From contig NZ_JNYY01000006.1 of assembly GCF_000716785.1 (NCBI RefSeq), forward strand, positions 628,786-692,785: a DNA stretch of 64,000 nucleotides. The letters run 5' to 3'. The notes beneath the pieces were generated by a model, which worked only from the letters and a program-made list of their open reading frames with translations, was not told where the DNA came from and did no database searches. This DNA is from Amycolatopsis vancoresmycina. GTDB lineage: Bacteria > Actinomycetota > Actinomycetes > Mycobacteriales > Pseudonocardiaceae. Both the position numbers and the translations under genes were made by a program. Shown one piece after another: positions 16,509-26,900 of the stretch (its first letter is position 1; every line of letters starts with the position of its first letter).

Positions 16509-18320
16509 TTAACGTGACGCGACCCGTCGCGCGTACCGCGTCCCGGCCGCCAGCAGCACCAGGCCGGCGCCGAGGAACGCGCCCACCCTGGCCAGCCCGT
16601 CCAGCGCCGACAGGTCGAACAGCACCAGCTTGAGCACCGCGGCCCCGACCAGGATCAGCCCGGTCACGCGGAGCGCGACGACGTCGATCCCGCGCAGCAG
16701 CAGCACGAGCGCCGCGACCGTCCACGACACCGTGATCAGCGCGTGGCCCAGCAGGAACCCGGTCCGGCCGGGAACCGCCAGCAGCGCGCCGCACAGCACG
16801 ACCCCGGCGGCGCCGTAGAGCGCCGAAACCCCGGCGAGGAGCCAGATCGGCAGGTCGTCGGCCGGCCCGCGGAACACCGCCAGCCGGGCCGCGGCCCACG
16901 GCAGCGCGACCGACACGGCCAGGATCAGCGCGGCGACCGCGAGGGCCCCGGCCAGCTCGGCGGCCGAGCGGCTGCGCGGCACGATCAGCAGCGCGGGCGT
17001 GACGTCGAAGACCACCCCGATCAGGCCGCCGATCGCCGCGAAGCCGAGCGCGGCGGCGAGCGCACCCCGGTTGCGGCCGCCCACCGCGGCCACGACCAGC
17101 AGCAGCGCCTCCCCGAGCAGGACCCCGGCTCGCGCCGATCCGTCGAACTGCGTGACCGTCGCCTGCAGGACCGCCAGCAGGCCGGCCAGCCCGGCCACCT
17201 GCCCGGCGAACCCGGGCCACCAGCGGCGCGCCGCCCAGACGGCGAGCAGCACGACGCCCGCGCCGGCCGTGATCGGCACGGCCTGGGCCTTCGGCAGCAG
17301 CACGGCCGCGATGAACGTCGGCAGCACGGCGGTCGCCAGCACGGACAGCGCCCCGGGGTCGTTCTCGCGGCGGCGCAGCACGATCAGGGCGAGCGCCACG
17401 CCGGCGACCCCGGCCCCGGCGGCCGCGGCGGTGTTGGCCCAGCTGCCGCCCCCGCCCAGCACGGCGGTGCTGATCACGGAAGCGAGCAGCGGCGGGACGC
17501 CGGCCGCGAGCGTCAGCGACGACCAGTCGCGGCGCAGCTGCACCGGCGCCGTCGCGAGCTGCACCATCAGCAGGAAGGTGACCAGCTCGGGGGTGAACCC
17601 GCGAACGATCATCGGCGCGCACACGACACACCCGACGACGACGGCGGAAGCCAGCAGCGGCGACTCCCAGCGCACGGCGACGAGCAGGCCGCCGACGGCG
17701 ACCACCAGCCCGGCGGCGAGCCCGGCGAGCACCGGCAGGAACCCGTACAGCGTGGTCGCGGCGACGGCGTCCAGGTAGAGCGTGGCGATGCCGGTGGCGG
17801 CGAGCGCGAAGGCACCGGTGCGGCCGGCGGGCTTGCGGTGCAGCCACACCCCGGTGCCGGTCAGCGCCAGCCCGAACGCGGCCCCGACGAGCACCCGCGG
17901 CAGCGGCCCGAGCCAGCCCCGCTGCACGGCGAGCACGAGCAGCAGGACGACACCGAGCAGGGTGACGGCCCCGCCGACCCAGGCGAGCACGCGGCTCCCG
18001 GCGCCTTCCCGGCCGAGCTTCTCGCCCAGCGTCGGGCGCGGAACGGGCTGGTGGGGCGGGTACGGCGGCGGCGGGAAGTACTGCGGCGGCGGAGGCGGCG
18101 GCGGTTGCCACTGGTACTGCGGCCACGGGACCGGCTCAGGCCGGACCGGCCCGGGAGGCGGTTGCGGGTGGGGCTGCGGCTCGGGCTGCGGTGCCTGCTC
18201 CGGCTCGGCGGCCTGCTCGGACCGGACGGTCCGCAGTTCGGAACCCACCAGGGCGAGACGACGCCCCAGGTCGTCGATCTCGACGGCGAGCCGGAGGAGC
18301 ACAGCTGCTTCGGTGGTCAT
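16509..18320 (-). CDS. DUF2339-like polytopic membrane protein
   Basis: The 603-residue protein has a cytoplasmic N-terminus of about 110 residues: a coiled-coil-like start (LRLAVEIDDLGRRLALVGSE), a proline/glutamine-rich stretch with many PPP runs, then LGEKLGREGAGSRVLAWVGG. More than a dozen hydrophobic segments follow. The plan matches DUF2339 proteins, whose function is unknown. The ATG at 18320 starts just before the coiled coil. Confidence 0.78.
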   Translation of the reverse strand: MTTEAAVLLRLAVEIDDLGRRLALVGSELRTVRSEQAAEPEQAPQPEPQPHPQPPPGPVRPEPVPWPQYQWQPPPPPPPQYFPPPPYPPHQPVPRPTLGEKLGREGAGSRVLAWVGGAVTLLGVVLLLVLAVQRGWLGPLPRVLVGAAFGLALTGTGVWLHRKPAGRTGAFALAATGIATLYLDAVAATTLYGFLPVLAGLAAGLVVAVGGLLVAVRWESPLLASAVVVGCVVCAPMIVRGFTPELVTFLLMVQLATAPVQLRRDWSSLTLAAGVPPLLASVISTAVLGGGGSWANTAAAAGAGVAGVALALIVLRRRENDPGALSVLATAVLPTFIAAVLLPKAQAVPITAGAGVVLLAVWAARRWWPGFAGQVAGLAGLLAVLQATVTQFDGSARAGVLLGEALLLVVAAVGGRNRGALAAALGFAAIGGLIGVVFDVTPALLIVPRSRSAAELAGALAVAALILAVSVALPWAAARLAVFRGPADDLPIWLLAGVSALYGAAGVVLCGALLAVPGRTGFLLGHALITVSWTVAALVLLLRGIDVVALRVTGLILVGAAVLKLVLFDLSALDGLARVGAFLGAGLVLLAAGTRYARRVASR

Positions 18321-18379
18321 ACCGGACAGCGTCACGCACCGCGCCGACCTGCGGATCCGTAGCACTACTCAATCCGCGG

Positions 18380-19345
18380 TCACGTCCTGGTCGCGGCCAG
18401 CACCTGGTCCATGGTGGTCATGATCGAGACGGTTTCGGCCAACGGCATGAGCGGGCTCTCGGTCTCCCCGGCGGCCAGCCGGAGCGCCACCTCGTCGGCC
18501 TGGTGCCGCAGGCCACGCCCCTCGTCGACGTACTCGAAGCGACGCCGTTCGCCTTCGCGCGGGATGAAGGTGAAGGAGGCCGGGGCGTAGAAGGGCCCGT
18601 CGATCTCGATGCGGCCGTCGGTGCCGACGATCGACGCGGTGGTCGGCGAAACGGCGCTCAACGTGCAGGTGAGCACGGCCTGCGCACCACTGGCGTAGCC
18701 GAAGAGCATCGACGTCTGCGCGTCGACACCGGTGAAGGCGGGGCTGGCCATGGCGGCAACGCGCTCGGGCGCCCCGAGCACCATCGAAGCGAAGGACACG
18801 GGATAGATCCCCAGGTCGAGCCGCGCGCCCCCACCGAGTTCCGGCGCGAACAACCGGAAGGCCGGGTCTTCGGCGAACCACTGCCCGTGGTCGGCGGCGA
18901 CGGTGACGACGGCCCCGAGCTGCGGCAGGAGTTCGCGGACGTGCCGGATGTGCGGCAGGAAGCGCGTCCACATCGCTTCCATGAGGAAGAGGTTCCTGCT
19001 ACGCGCGAGCTCGACGAGGTCCCGGGCTTCACCGGCGTCCATCGTGAACGGCTTCTCGACGAGCACGGGTTTACCGGCCTCGAGCGCGAGCCGCGCGTTC
19101 CCGTGGTGCATCGGATGCGGGGTGGCGACGTAGACGACGTCGACGCCGGGATCGTTCGCGAGGGCCTCGTAGCTGCTGTGCCGGACGGGGACGCCGTGCT
19201 CGTCGCCGAACCGCGCGGCGCTCCCGGCCGCCCGCGACCCGACCGCGGCGACGACACCGGAACCGGTGAGCTTCAGGTCCTGGGCGAAGGCCCCGGCGAT
19301 CCCGCCGGTTCCCATGATCCCCCAGCGAAGGGGCGTGTCGGTCAT
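18380..19345 (-). CDS. Gfo/Idh/MocA-family oxidoreductase
   Basis: The 321-residue NAD(P)-dependent dehydrogenase has a Rossmann start WGIMGTGGIAGAFAQDL and the family EKP motif (VLVEKPFTMD). The catalytic part contains GGGARLDLGIYPV, with the aspartate and tyrosine typical of trans-dihydrodiol/sugar dehydrogenases. It oxidises or reduces sugars or cyclitols; the substrate is not identifiable. It is the last ordinary gene before the accessory block. Confidence 0.88.
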   Translation of the reverse strand: MTDTPLRWGIMGTGGIAGAFAQDLKLTGSGVVAAVGSRAAGSAARFGDEHGVPVRHSSYEALANDPGVDVVYVATPHPMHHGNARLALEAGKPVLVEKPFTMDAGEARDLVELARSRNLFLMEAMWTRFLPHIRHVRELLPQLGAVVTVAADHGQWFAEDPAFRLFAPELGGGARLDLGIYPVSFASMVLGAPERVAAMASPAFTGVDAQTSMLFGYASGAQAVLTCTLSAVSPTTASIVGTDGRIEIDGPFYAPASFTFIPREGERRRFEYVDEGRGLRHQADEVALRLAAGETESPLMPLAETVSIMTTMDQVLAATRT

Positions 19346-19428
19346 GCGGCGAGCCTAGGCGTAACGACGCCGATCGGGCGGGCGACTCCCAGCGGTACCG
19401 CCGACCGCCGCAGGAGGGATCCGCCGGG

Positions 19429-20250
19429 ATGGGTGCCGAAGTTCTCGGGGTGCACGGCGTCGGCAACTGGCGATCGGTGCTGCCCGCCGACCGGGCCGCG
19501 ACGCTGAAACGTGACTGGTCGGACGCGCTGGGCGTCACGTCCCTCGAGGTGGCGTACTACGCCCACCACCTGTCCCTCGACCACCACGGCGACGACGATC
19601 TCGAGCTCCTCGACAAGGCGTTCGCCGGGGCGCCCGCGGAGCTGCTGGCGTGCTGGATGCAGGCGATCGCCCTCGCCGGTGAACCGGACCACGGCCGCGC
19701 GCTGGCGCCGATCCGGCAGCTGGCGGCCTGGTGGGTCCAGCGCTACGGGCTCGACCGGGACGTCGTCGACCGGTTTCTGGCGGCGTTCCTCGGCGAGGTG
19801 GTGTGCTACTTCGACCCGCTCGCCCCGGCTCGACGGCAGGCCGTGCGCACCGAGGTGGCGACGGCGATCAGCCTGCACCGGCCGCGGGTCGTCGTCGCCC
19901 ATTCCCTGGGCTCGGTGGTGACGTACGAGACGCTGTGGAGTTATCCGGCGCTGCAGGTGGAACTGCTGGTGACGATCGGCTCGCCGCTCGGCCTGCCCGA
20001 CCGCATCCACCCGCTGCTGCAGCCGGCCCCGGTCGACGGGAAGGGCGGCCGCCCGCCGGGCGTCGGGCGCTGGGTGAACGTCGCCGACCCGGCCGACCTG
20101 GTCGCGATCCCACCTGAGCTGCAGGGCTGCTTTTCGGACGTCGAAGACTTCTCCGCACCGGCCGGGATGGGCTTCACCCATGCCGCAACGAGGTACCTGG
20201 CGACGCGGGTGGTGCGTTCCGTCGTCGGCGAGCACCTGCGCCCGCGATGA
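19429..20250 (+). CDS. Alpha/beta-hydrolase (serine hydrolase) convergent with the caspase-like pair
   Basis: The 273-residue protein opens with VLGVHGVGN, a beta-strand and HG oxyanion loop, and has the nucleophile elbow AHSLGS with Ser about 159. DPADLV and a C-terminal FTHAATR could supply the acid and histidine. It has no signal peptide, so it acts in the cytosol. It is not a recognised metabolic esterase. Its stop lies only 9 bp from the stop of the first caspase-like gene. Such hydrolases occur near caspase/STAND conflict genes in actinobacteria, so membership in that system is plausible but inferred. AGGAGG lies 11 nt before the ATG. Confidence 0.7.
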   Translation: MGAEVLGVHGVGNWRSVLPADRAATLKRDWSDALGVTSLEVAYYAHHLSLDHHGDDDLELLDKAFAGAPAELLACWMQAIALAGEPDHGRALAPIRQLAAWWVQRYGLDRDVVDRFLAAFLGEVVCYFDPLAPARRQAVRTEVATAISLHRPRVVVAHSLGSVVTYETLWSYPALQVELLVTIGSPLGLPDRIHPLLQPAPVDGKGGRPPGVGRWVNVADPADLVAIPPELQGCFSDVEDFSAPAGMGFTHAATRYLATRVVRSVVGEHLRPR

Positions 20251-20259
20251 GCGCGGCCG

Positions 20260-23200
20260 TCAGCCGGCGCCTTCGAAGCAGATCAGCTCGCCCATCGTCA
20301 GCACCAGGATCCGTTTTCCGTCCTCGTGCAGGAGGATCCGCCGGACCGGGGAGCCGACGAACGCCGTCTCCAGGAGGAGGCGGCTCGCCAAGTTCCAGAA
20401 CCGCACCACGCCGTCCTGGCCCCCGCTGACCACCACGGCCGTACCCCAGCAGTAAACGCACCGCAGCGCGGTGAGCCCTTCGTGCCGCCCCAGGATCTCG
20501 GTCTGCGTATCGTCTTGGCCGAGGGTGAGCAGCTCGTTGGCGCGGCCGATCACCGTGACGAGCCTGCCGCCCACCAGGATCCGGTCTTCCTCCGCGTCCC
20601 GCGGCTGCCACCAATCGACGAAATCGAGCCGGGAGATCGGGACTGGATCGTGGCCGATGGCTAGAAAGTGCCCTTCGCGGCCGACTCGGGCCACCACCAC
20701 GCCCTGGCCCGCGACTTCGGTGTACCTCAGCTCGTCGACCGGCGCCCGGAAGTACCGCAGTACGCTTTCCACGCCGTCCGCCATCAAGGATATATGACCG
20801 TCCGAATAGGAAACGAAAATATCGTCGTCGCGATCGACCTCCACACTGGTGACGGGCACCTCTCCCGGGGCATCGTCGATCGGCGGGGCGAGCGGCGACC
20901 TTTCGGAGAAGTGGTAGGCAACTCCGGTCTTGTCCAGTGCCACGCCTCGCATCCCGTCGCTCAGCGAAATCGCGACAATGGCTGCCTTCGACGGCGCACA
21001 CCGGATAATCACCTTGCTGTCCCGCCACGCGATGATCCGGCCGTCGACCGTACCGGCGGCCCCGCCGGACGCATCCGGCAAAAAGGCCACCGCGGACAGC
21101 TTGGTGTCGACCGCCTTTACGGGGGCCCAGTCGTCGATGTTCTTCACCTCGTTGACCGCGACTTCACCGTTCGCAGTTCCGGTCATCAGGTAACGACCAC
21201 AATCGGACAAAACGATACACGAAATCGAATCATCAATGGTGAATTCGTTGGTGGCGCTCCTCAAGACATCGATGACTCTGCCGACACCGGACCGGGTAGC
21301 GAGCGCAGTGATCGAATCTTCTGACGCACCCAGGCGAACCGAACCGCTTTCGGGAGCCAGTCGGCAAAGGACTTCAGTCCTACCGGAACGGTGGGCCCTG
21401 AAGATCGTGCTGGGACCAACGCACAAGTAGCTTCCCGACGGCTCACGGACCGCCTGGGAGATAACCCCGATGGCCAACAAGAACGTTCTCCCCGCACCCT
21501 CGTAAACCACGAGACCACGTTCGGATATGATCCCAACTTCCCCTTCGCCTGTAGGCCTGGCGACAACTCTTCCGGCTACCAGCTTTTCCCGCGAAACAAA
21601 ATCCGGCGCGAACTCGGTCGCCCATTGCCATTCGTGCAATCCCTCCGCGCCGATACCGGCGATCCGGCGTCCGTCAGCCGAGATCGCGACGGACGTCAGT
21701 CCGGCCACCAGCGGCCCGGAAACGGTGGCCGGTTGCTGCATCGCACCGGTGACCCACCTCGGCCGCCACCGCAACCCCGCGAGCTTGGCCGCGCGCAACG
21801 CCAGCACCGGCATCCCGGCCCGAGCCGCGGCCATGGCCAGCTCGGCCGGCCCGCCGATGGCGCCGAACGGGCCGCCCCCGGTGAACCGCTCGCTGAGGAG
21901 GAGCCCCGGGTCGGACAGCAGTTCCGCGACCGCGGCACCGTCCCCGGCGTGCTCGAGCAGGTGCCTGAACAGGTACGGCTCGGCCGCGTCCCAGTCGCGC
22001 GCGTCGGCCGGGCCGAGGGAGGAGAGCAGGGCGTCGAGCGCGCGTTCGCCGAACGGCTCGGCCGCCCCGAGCGTGTCCGCCAGCCCCTGGTGGAACAGGC
22101 GGTAAAGGTTGCTGTGGTCCGAATCGACGGACTGCCGGATGTAGAAACTGCCTGCGTGCAACGCCTCCCGGATTTCCGCCGCTCCCGGCGCACCGGCCGG
22201 GCCGCCGAACACCGGGGCCAGCCGCCGCAGGACCGAAACGGGCACCCCGGCGCCCCTGGCGTGCGCGAGCACGGTCAGCACCGGACGCAGCCACGGGTTG
22301 TCGCGGTGGAGTGCGAGGTCGAGCTCGAGCACCCCGGCGAGGTCGCGGGGCACGTCGCCGCCGATTTCGGCCGCCGCGGCCGTGTCGTCGGTTTCGGCCC
22401 TGGTGACGAAGTAGCGGGTGTAGAGCCCGGCGACCAGGAACGGTCCCGACTGCCCGGGCACCGCCAGCGCGGCCGACACCGCGCCCGCGAACTCGGCGGA
22501 AACGCTGTGCCTGCCCCGATAGGTCGGGGTCGCGCGCAGCAACCCCTGCACGTAGTCGAAGAGGTCGTTCTCCAGCACCTGCGGCTCGACCCGGTCGAGG
22601 TCGACGGTGGTGGCACGCGCGAACAGCGGCTCGAAATCGGCGTAGTTGCGCACCCCGACCAGCAGCCGGACCGGGTTCCCCGGTTCCACGAGCGGCAGCA
22701 GCAGCTCGTTCATGATCCGGGCCGGGTCGTTCGCCTCGTCCAGCGCGTCGACGACCAGGACGGCGGACCGGGACCGCAGGGCCGTGACGAGGTCGGCGAC
22801 CGGCAGGCTCTCCGGCAACCCCAGCTGGCGGATGACCGACGCGGCGATCCCCTCGACCCCGCGCTGCCGCGCGTGCACCGCCACGAGCCCGTCGATGGTC
22901 ACCGGCGCCTGGGCGACCTGGTTCCAGATGTGCTGCGTCGCCGACCGCAGGGTGGTGCTCGCCGCGCAGACCAGGATGCCCAGCAGCGCCGACTTGCCGG
23001 AGCCGGGACTGCCGGTGACGACGTACAGCGGTGCCGCGTCGCCGTGCCCGCTGAGCCACGGCGAGATCCGGCGGAGCTCCCGCGCCCGGCCGGAGAAGCA
23101 GCCGATCGAAGCGCCCATTTCCAGCAGCCCGCCGAGGCCGCTGGCCCGCTCGACGAAGTGCCGGGCGTCCAGGCCTTCCTTGAGGTCGTCGAGGAAGGGC

Positions 23201-23958
23201 AGGACGCCTTCGTCGACCGAAGCCCGCAGCTGCACCCGCTGATCGGGCAGGTAGGCGGGATTGCGGAAGAACGGCGGTTCGGCCGCCGAGCTGAGGTCGA
23301 CCAGGCTGGCGGTCACGGTCTGCGGAATGGCGTTCGCCGCCCGGGAAAGCCGGTTGACCTCCTGCCTGATCGCCCTGGCCACGGTCCGCAGCGGCACGTG
23401 TTCCACGCTGGGCCCGATGTCGAGCTCCCCGGTCCGCAGTGCCCGCAGCACGTTGACGACGGCTTGGCTGAAGCGCCCGCGGTACGCCCGTTCGTGCGGG
23501 CCGCAAGCGGCGATGACCCAGCTCCGCTGCGTGGCCGCGAGCCGGCCCTGCCAGGGCAGCCGGGCGGCGATCCCGGCGTCGCAGAGGTCGAGCAGGAACA
23601 GCGTGGTCGGGCCGTCGGCGGTTTCGCACATCGTCAGCCAGTGGGCGATGCTGCTGTCGGCGTGCGCCACCCCGTCGCTGCCGAGCGCGAAGACGGTGGC
23701 GTCGCCGTCCGTGCCGCGGCCGTGCGTGCTCAGGTGGATGACGGTCAGGTCCCCGGCGGCGCCGTCGGCGAGGGTCCGTTTGACGAGCGAGCCCACTTCT
23801 TCGCTGGTCAGGCGGGTCGCCTCCGGCACGGCCTGTGGAACGTAACCCAGCTGTTTCAGCTCGTCGGACAGGGTGAGCGCCAGGTCGGGGGCGTAGGCGA
23901 GCCGCGGGTGGGCGTCGAAGTCGGCCACGCCGATGGCCAGCACACGAAGCTGGTTCAC
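20260..23958 (-). CDS. Caspase-like protease - STAND/NACHT NTPase - beta-propeller protein 1
   Basis: This 1232-residue NLR-like protein has a caspase-fold domain at 1-220, with the His/Cys dyad at His79 (HLSTHG) and Cys126 (LLDLCDAG). A linker leads to a STAND/NACHT NTPase with Walker A GSPGSGKS at 316-323 and Walker B VLVVDALDE ending at 408. A winged-helix and helical region follows (FHQGLADTL at 622-630). From about 750 a WD40-like propeller ends in SGGQDGVVRFWNLA. The expected role is ligand-triggered oligomerisation that activates the protease, as in bacterial conflict systems. The GTG start at 23958 follows the upstream gene's TGA with no gap. The propeller DNA (about 20.65-21.65 kb) is less GC-rich than the rest. 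Confidence 0.85.
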   Translation of the reverse strand: MNQLRVLAIGVADFDAHPRLAYAPDLALTLSDELKQLGYVPQAVPEATRLTSEEVGSLVKRTLADGAAGDLTVIHLSTHGRGTDGDATVFALGSDGVAHADSSIAHWLTMCETADGPTTLFLLDLCDAGIAARLPWQGRLAATQRSWVIAACGPHERAYRGRFSQAVVNVLRALRTGELDIGPSVEHVPLRTVARAIRQEVNRLSRAANAIPQTVTASLVDLSSAAEPPFFRNPAYLPDQRVQLRASVDEGVLPFLDDLKEGLDARHFVERASGLGGLLEMGASIGCFSGRARELRRISPWLSGHGDAAPLYVVTGSPGSGKSALLGILVCAASTTLRSATQHIWNQVAQAPVTIDGLVAVHARQRGVEGIAASVIRQLGLPESLPVADLVTALRSRSAVLVVDALDEANDPARIMNELLLPLVEPGNPVRLLVGVRNYADFEPLFARATTVDLDRVEPQVLENDLFDYVQGLLRATPTYRGRHSVSAEFAGAVSAALAVPGQSGPFLVAGLYTRYFVTRAETDDTAAAAEIGGDVPRDLAGVLELDLALHRDNPWLRPVLTVLAHARGAGVPVSVLRRLAPVFGGPAGAPGAAEIREALHAGSFYIRQSVDSDHSNLYRLFHQGLADTLGAAEPFGERALDALLSSLGPADARDWDAAEPYLFRHLLEHAGDGAAVAELLSDPGLLLSERFTGGGPFGAIGGPAELAMAAARAGMPVLALRAAKLAGLRWRPRWVTGAMQQPATVSGPLVAGLTSVAISADGRRIAGIGAEGLHEWQWATEFAPDFVSREKLVAGRVVARPTGEGEVGIISERGLVVYEGAGRTFLLAIGVISQAVREPSGSYLCVGPSTIFRAHRSGRTEVLCRLAPESGSVRLGASEDSITALATRSGVGRVIDVLRSATNEFTIDDSISCIVLSDCGRYLMTGTANGEVAVNEVKNIDDWAPVKAVDTKLSAVAFLPDASGGAAGTVDGRIIAWRDSKVIIRCAPSKAAIVAISLSDGMRGVALDKTGVAYHFSERSPLAPPIDDAPGEVPVTSVEVDRDDDIFVSYSDGHISLMADGVESVLRYFRAPVDELRYTEVAGQGVVVARVGREGHFLAIGHDPVPISRLDFVDWWQPRDAEEDRILVGGRLVTVIGRANELLTLGQDDTQTEILGRHEGLTALRCVYCWGTAVVVSGGQDGVVRFWNLASRLLLETAFVGSPVRRILLHEDGKRILVLTMGELICFEGAG

Positions 23959-26900
23959 TCAGCCTCCCGCCACGGCGGCGTTCCGGAACGCGATCAGCTC
24001 ACCGCCGGCCGCGACGAGCAGGTGATCCGCCCGCGGGGTGACGAAGATCCGCCAGACCGGACCACCGGCGGAAAGCGCGTCCAGCAGGGTGGCCCGGGCG
24101 ATGTCCCAGATCCGGACGACACCGTCCGCACCGCCGCTGACCGCCACCGCGCGGCCGGCCAGGCGAGCGCACCGGACGACGGCGAGCCCGTCGTGCACAC
24201 CGACGACCCGTTCTTGCCGCCCGGCCTCGGACGCCACGACGTAGTCGCCCTTCCGCGCCACCGTGACGATGCTTTCGCCGATCTGCACGTCCCCGGAGGC
24301 CGTCCGGTCCCGGAGCCGGTCGAGCACCCAGCCCGGCGCCAGGATCCGGCTCAGCCCGGAGCCCGGGCGCCACACGAAGTCGCCGTCGCCGGTGCGGACC
24401 AGGAGGACCCGCTCTTGTTCCAGTTCGGTCAGCACCAGCTCGGTCGGCACCGCATCCACGGCAACCTCCGCCACCACATCGCCGGTCGGCAGGTCGACCT
24501 GGAGAACCCGGTTCTCCGTGGCGACGAAGGTGCCGTCCCGGCTGTCCCCGGCGACGGCCAGGACCGGCGGCCGCTGATCCGCCGTTCGCGGCGGCGCCGG
24601 CTCGCTGGGGATTTCCAGCGTGCCTGCGCCCTCGGGCCCCACGTAGTGCAGGTTCCCGCCCGCGTCGAGCGCCACGCACCGCCCTTCGGGGCTCACCTTG
24701 ACGTGCACGATGGCGACGTCGGCCGGTTTCGCCGCAGCCAGCTCCTGCCTGCTGCGGGCGAAGATCACGACGACGCGGCCGTCGGCCAGTCCCACGGCGA
24801 GCACCGCCGAATGGGCAGAGACCCCGACGGCCGTCACCGGCTGGGCGAAGTTGCGCTCGTAGTTCCAGCTCGCGAAGCGCCGCCGATCGACGAGCCCGGT
24901 CCACCCGCCGGCCGTCCCGGCCACGAGAACGTCACCGTCCTGGCTGATGTCGAAGCAACTCACCCGCCCGGCAATCGGGTAGAGGTTCGTCCAGCTCGCC
25001 CCGCGTTCGAAGAGCACCAGCTGATCCTCGGAATCCACCGAAACGGCGACCGGCTCCGCCGGTCTCGCCCCCAGCGCCCACGACGTGCTCCGGTGCCGGG
25101 TGTCCTGGTGACCGATCACGGTGCCGTCGTCGGCGATCTGCGTCACCAGCCCGCCTGCGGTCACGCACACGTATCCGGACGGGTTGCCCCGGCTGAGCGC
25201 GATCGCTGGGGACACCAGACGCGAAGTCCCGGTGACCCGGCTGCCGCCGACGAACGCGACTTCGTTCTTCCCGCCCACCGCCTTGGCGACCGCGAAGGTG
25301 CCGTCCGCCGCGGGGAGCGTCACCAGGTGTCCGGCAACGGCCGGGTTCGTTCTCGAAAACACGGGTTCACGGCCCGTCGGCCAATGCCATTCGTGCAGCC
25401 CGTCCGGTCCGGCCGCGAGCACGCGGTGACCGGAAATCGACACCGCCGCGGCCGCGGCCTTGCGAGGCCCGGCGGCACCTTCGCCGGACGACCCCATGGA
25501 CCAGCACGGCCGCCAGGTGAGCGCGGCGATCTCGGCCGCGCGCGCCGCGAGCGAAGGCATGCCCCGCCGGGTGGCGGCCAGCGCCAGTTCGGCCGCGCTC
25601 GTCACGGGGCCGAAACCGTGCTCGCCGACGAACGCCGGGTGCAGGAACAGCCCGGGATCGGCGGTCAGCTCGTCGGCCAGCCCGACGTCGGCGGCGTGGT
25701 CCGCGGCGTGCCGGAACAGGTAGGGCTCGGCGGCGTTCCAGTCCCGGCTCTCCGCCGGGCCGAGCGAGGAAAGCAGCGCATCGAGGGCCGTCGCGGTGAA
25801 CGGGCGATCCTTCACCAGGGCGTCGGCCAGGCCCTGGTGAAACAGCCGGTAGAGGTTGCTGTGGTCGGTGTCGAGCGACTGCCGCAGGTAGAAACTGGCG
25901 AGCCGGAGCGCGGCCCGGACCTGGGCGACGCTCGGCCGGGCCGCCGAATCCGCGAACGCGGGGGCCAGGCGGCGCAGGACGGAGATCGGCAGGCCGGCGC
26001 CCCGCGCGTGCGCGATCGCGGTGAGCACCGGCCGCAACCAGGGTTCGTCCTGGTGCAGCGCCAGGTCGAGGTCGAGCACGCCGGCCGGGTCGCGGGGCAC
26101 CCGCCGTCCCAGCTGGGCCGCCTCGGCCGCGTTGCGGACGGCCTTGCCGGTCACGAAATGCCGCGTGTACAGCCCGGCGACGAGGAATGGGCCCGTCTGC
26201 CCCGGCTGGGCCAAGGTGGCCGAGACGGCCGAAGCGAACTCACCGGACACGCCGCCGTTGGCGCGGTAGTGGGGCGTGGCCCGGAGGAGGTTGATCACGT
26301 ACGTGAACAGGTCGTTTTCGAGGACGTGCTGCTCGACCTGGTCGAGGTCGACCAGCGTGGCCTGCTCGAACAGCGGGCGGAAGTCCTCGTAGTTGCGCAC
26401 CCCCACCAGCAACCGCGCGGGCTTGCCCGGCCGCACGAGGGGGAGGAGCAGCTCGTTCATGATGCGCACCGGGTCGTCGGCTTCGTCGAGGGCGTCGACC
26501 ACCAGCACCGCCGACCGGTCGCGCAGCACCGTGATCAGCTCGCCGACCGGGAGGCTCTCCGGGAAGCCGAGCTGGCGGGCGATCGAACCGGCCACGCCGT
26601 CGAGACCACGCTGGCGGGCGTGCACGGCAGCGAGGCCGTCGATCGTCACCGGCGCCTGGGCCACCCGGTGCCAGATGTGCCGGGTGACGTCACGCAGCTG
26701 GCTGCTGGCCGCGCAGGTCAGCACGCCGAGCAGCGCCGACTTGCCCGATCCGGGGCTGCCGGTGACGACGCAGAGGGGCCGGTCGTCGCCGTGGCCGCTC
26801 AGCCACGGGGAGATCCGGCGGAGTTCCTCGTCACGACCGGAGAAACAGGCGATCGTCGCGCCGGTTTCGCGCAACCCGCCCAAACCGGTTGCGCGCTCGA

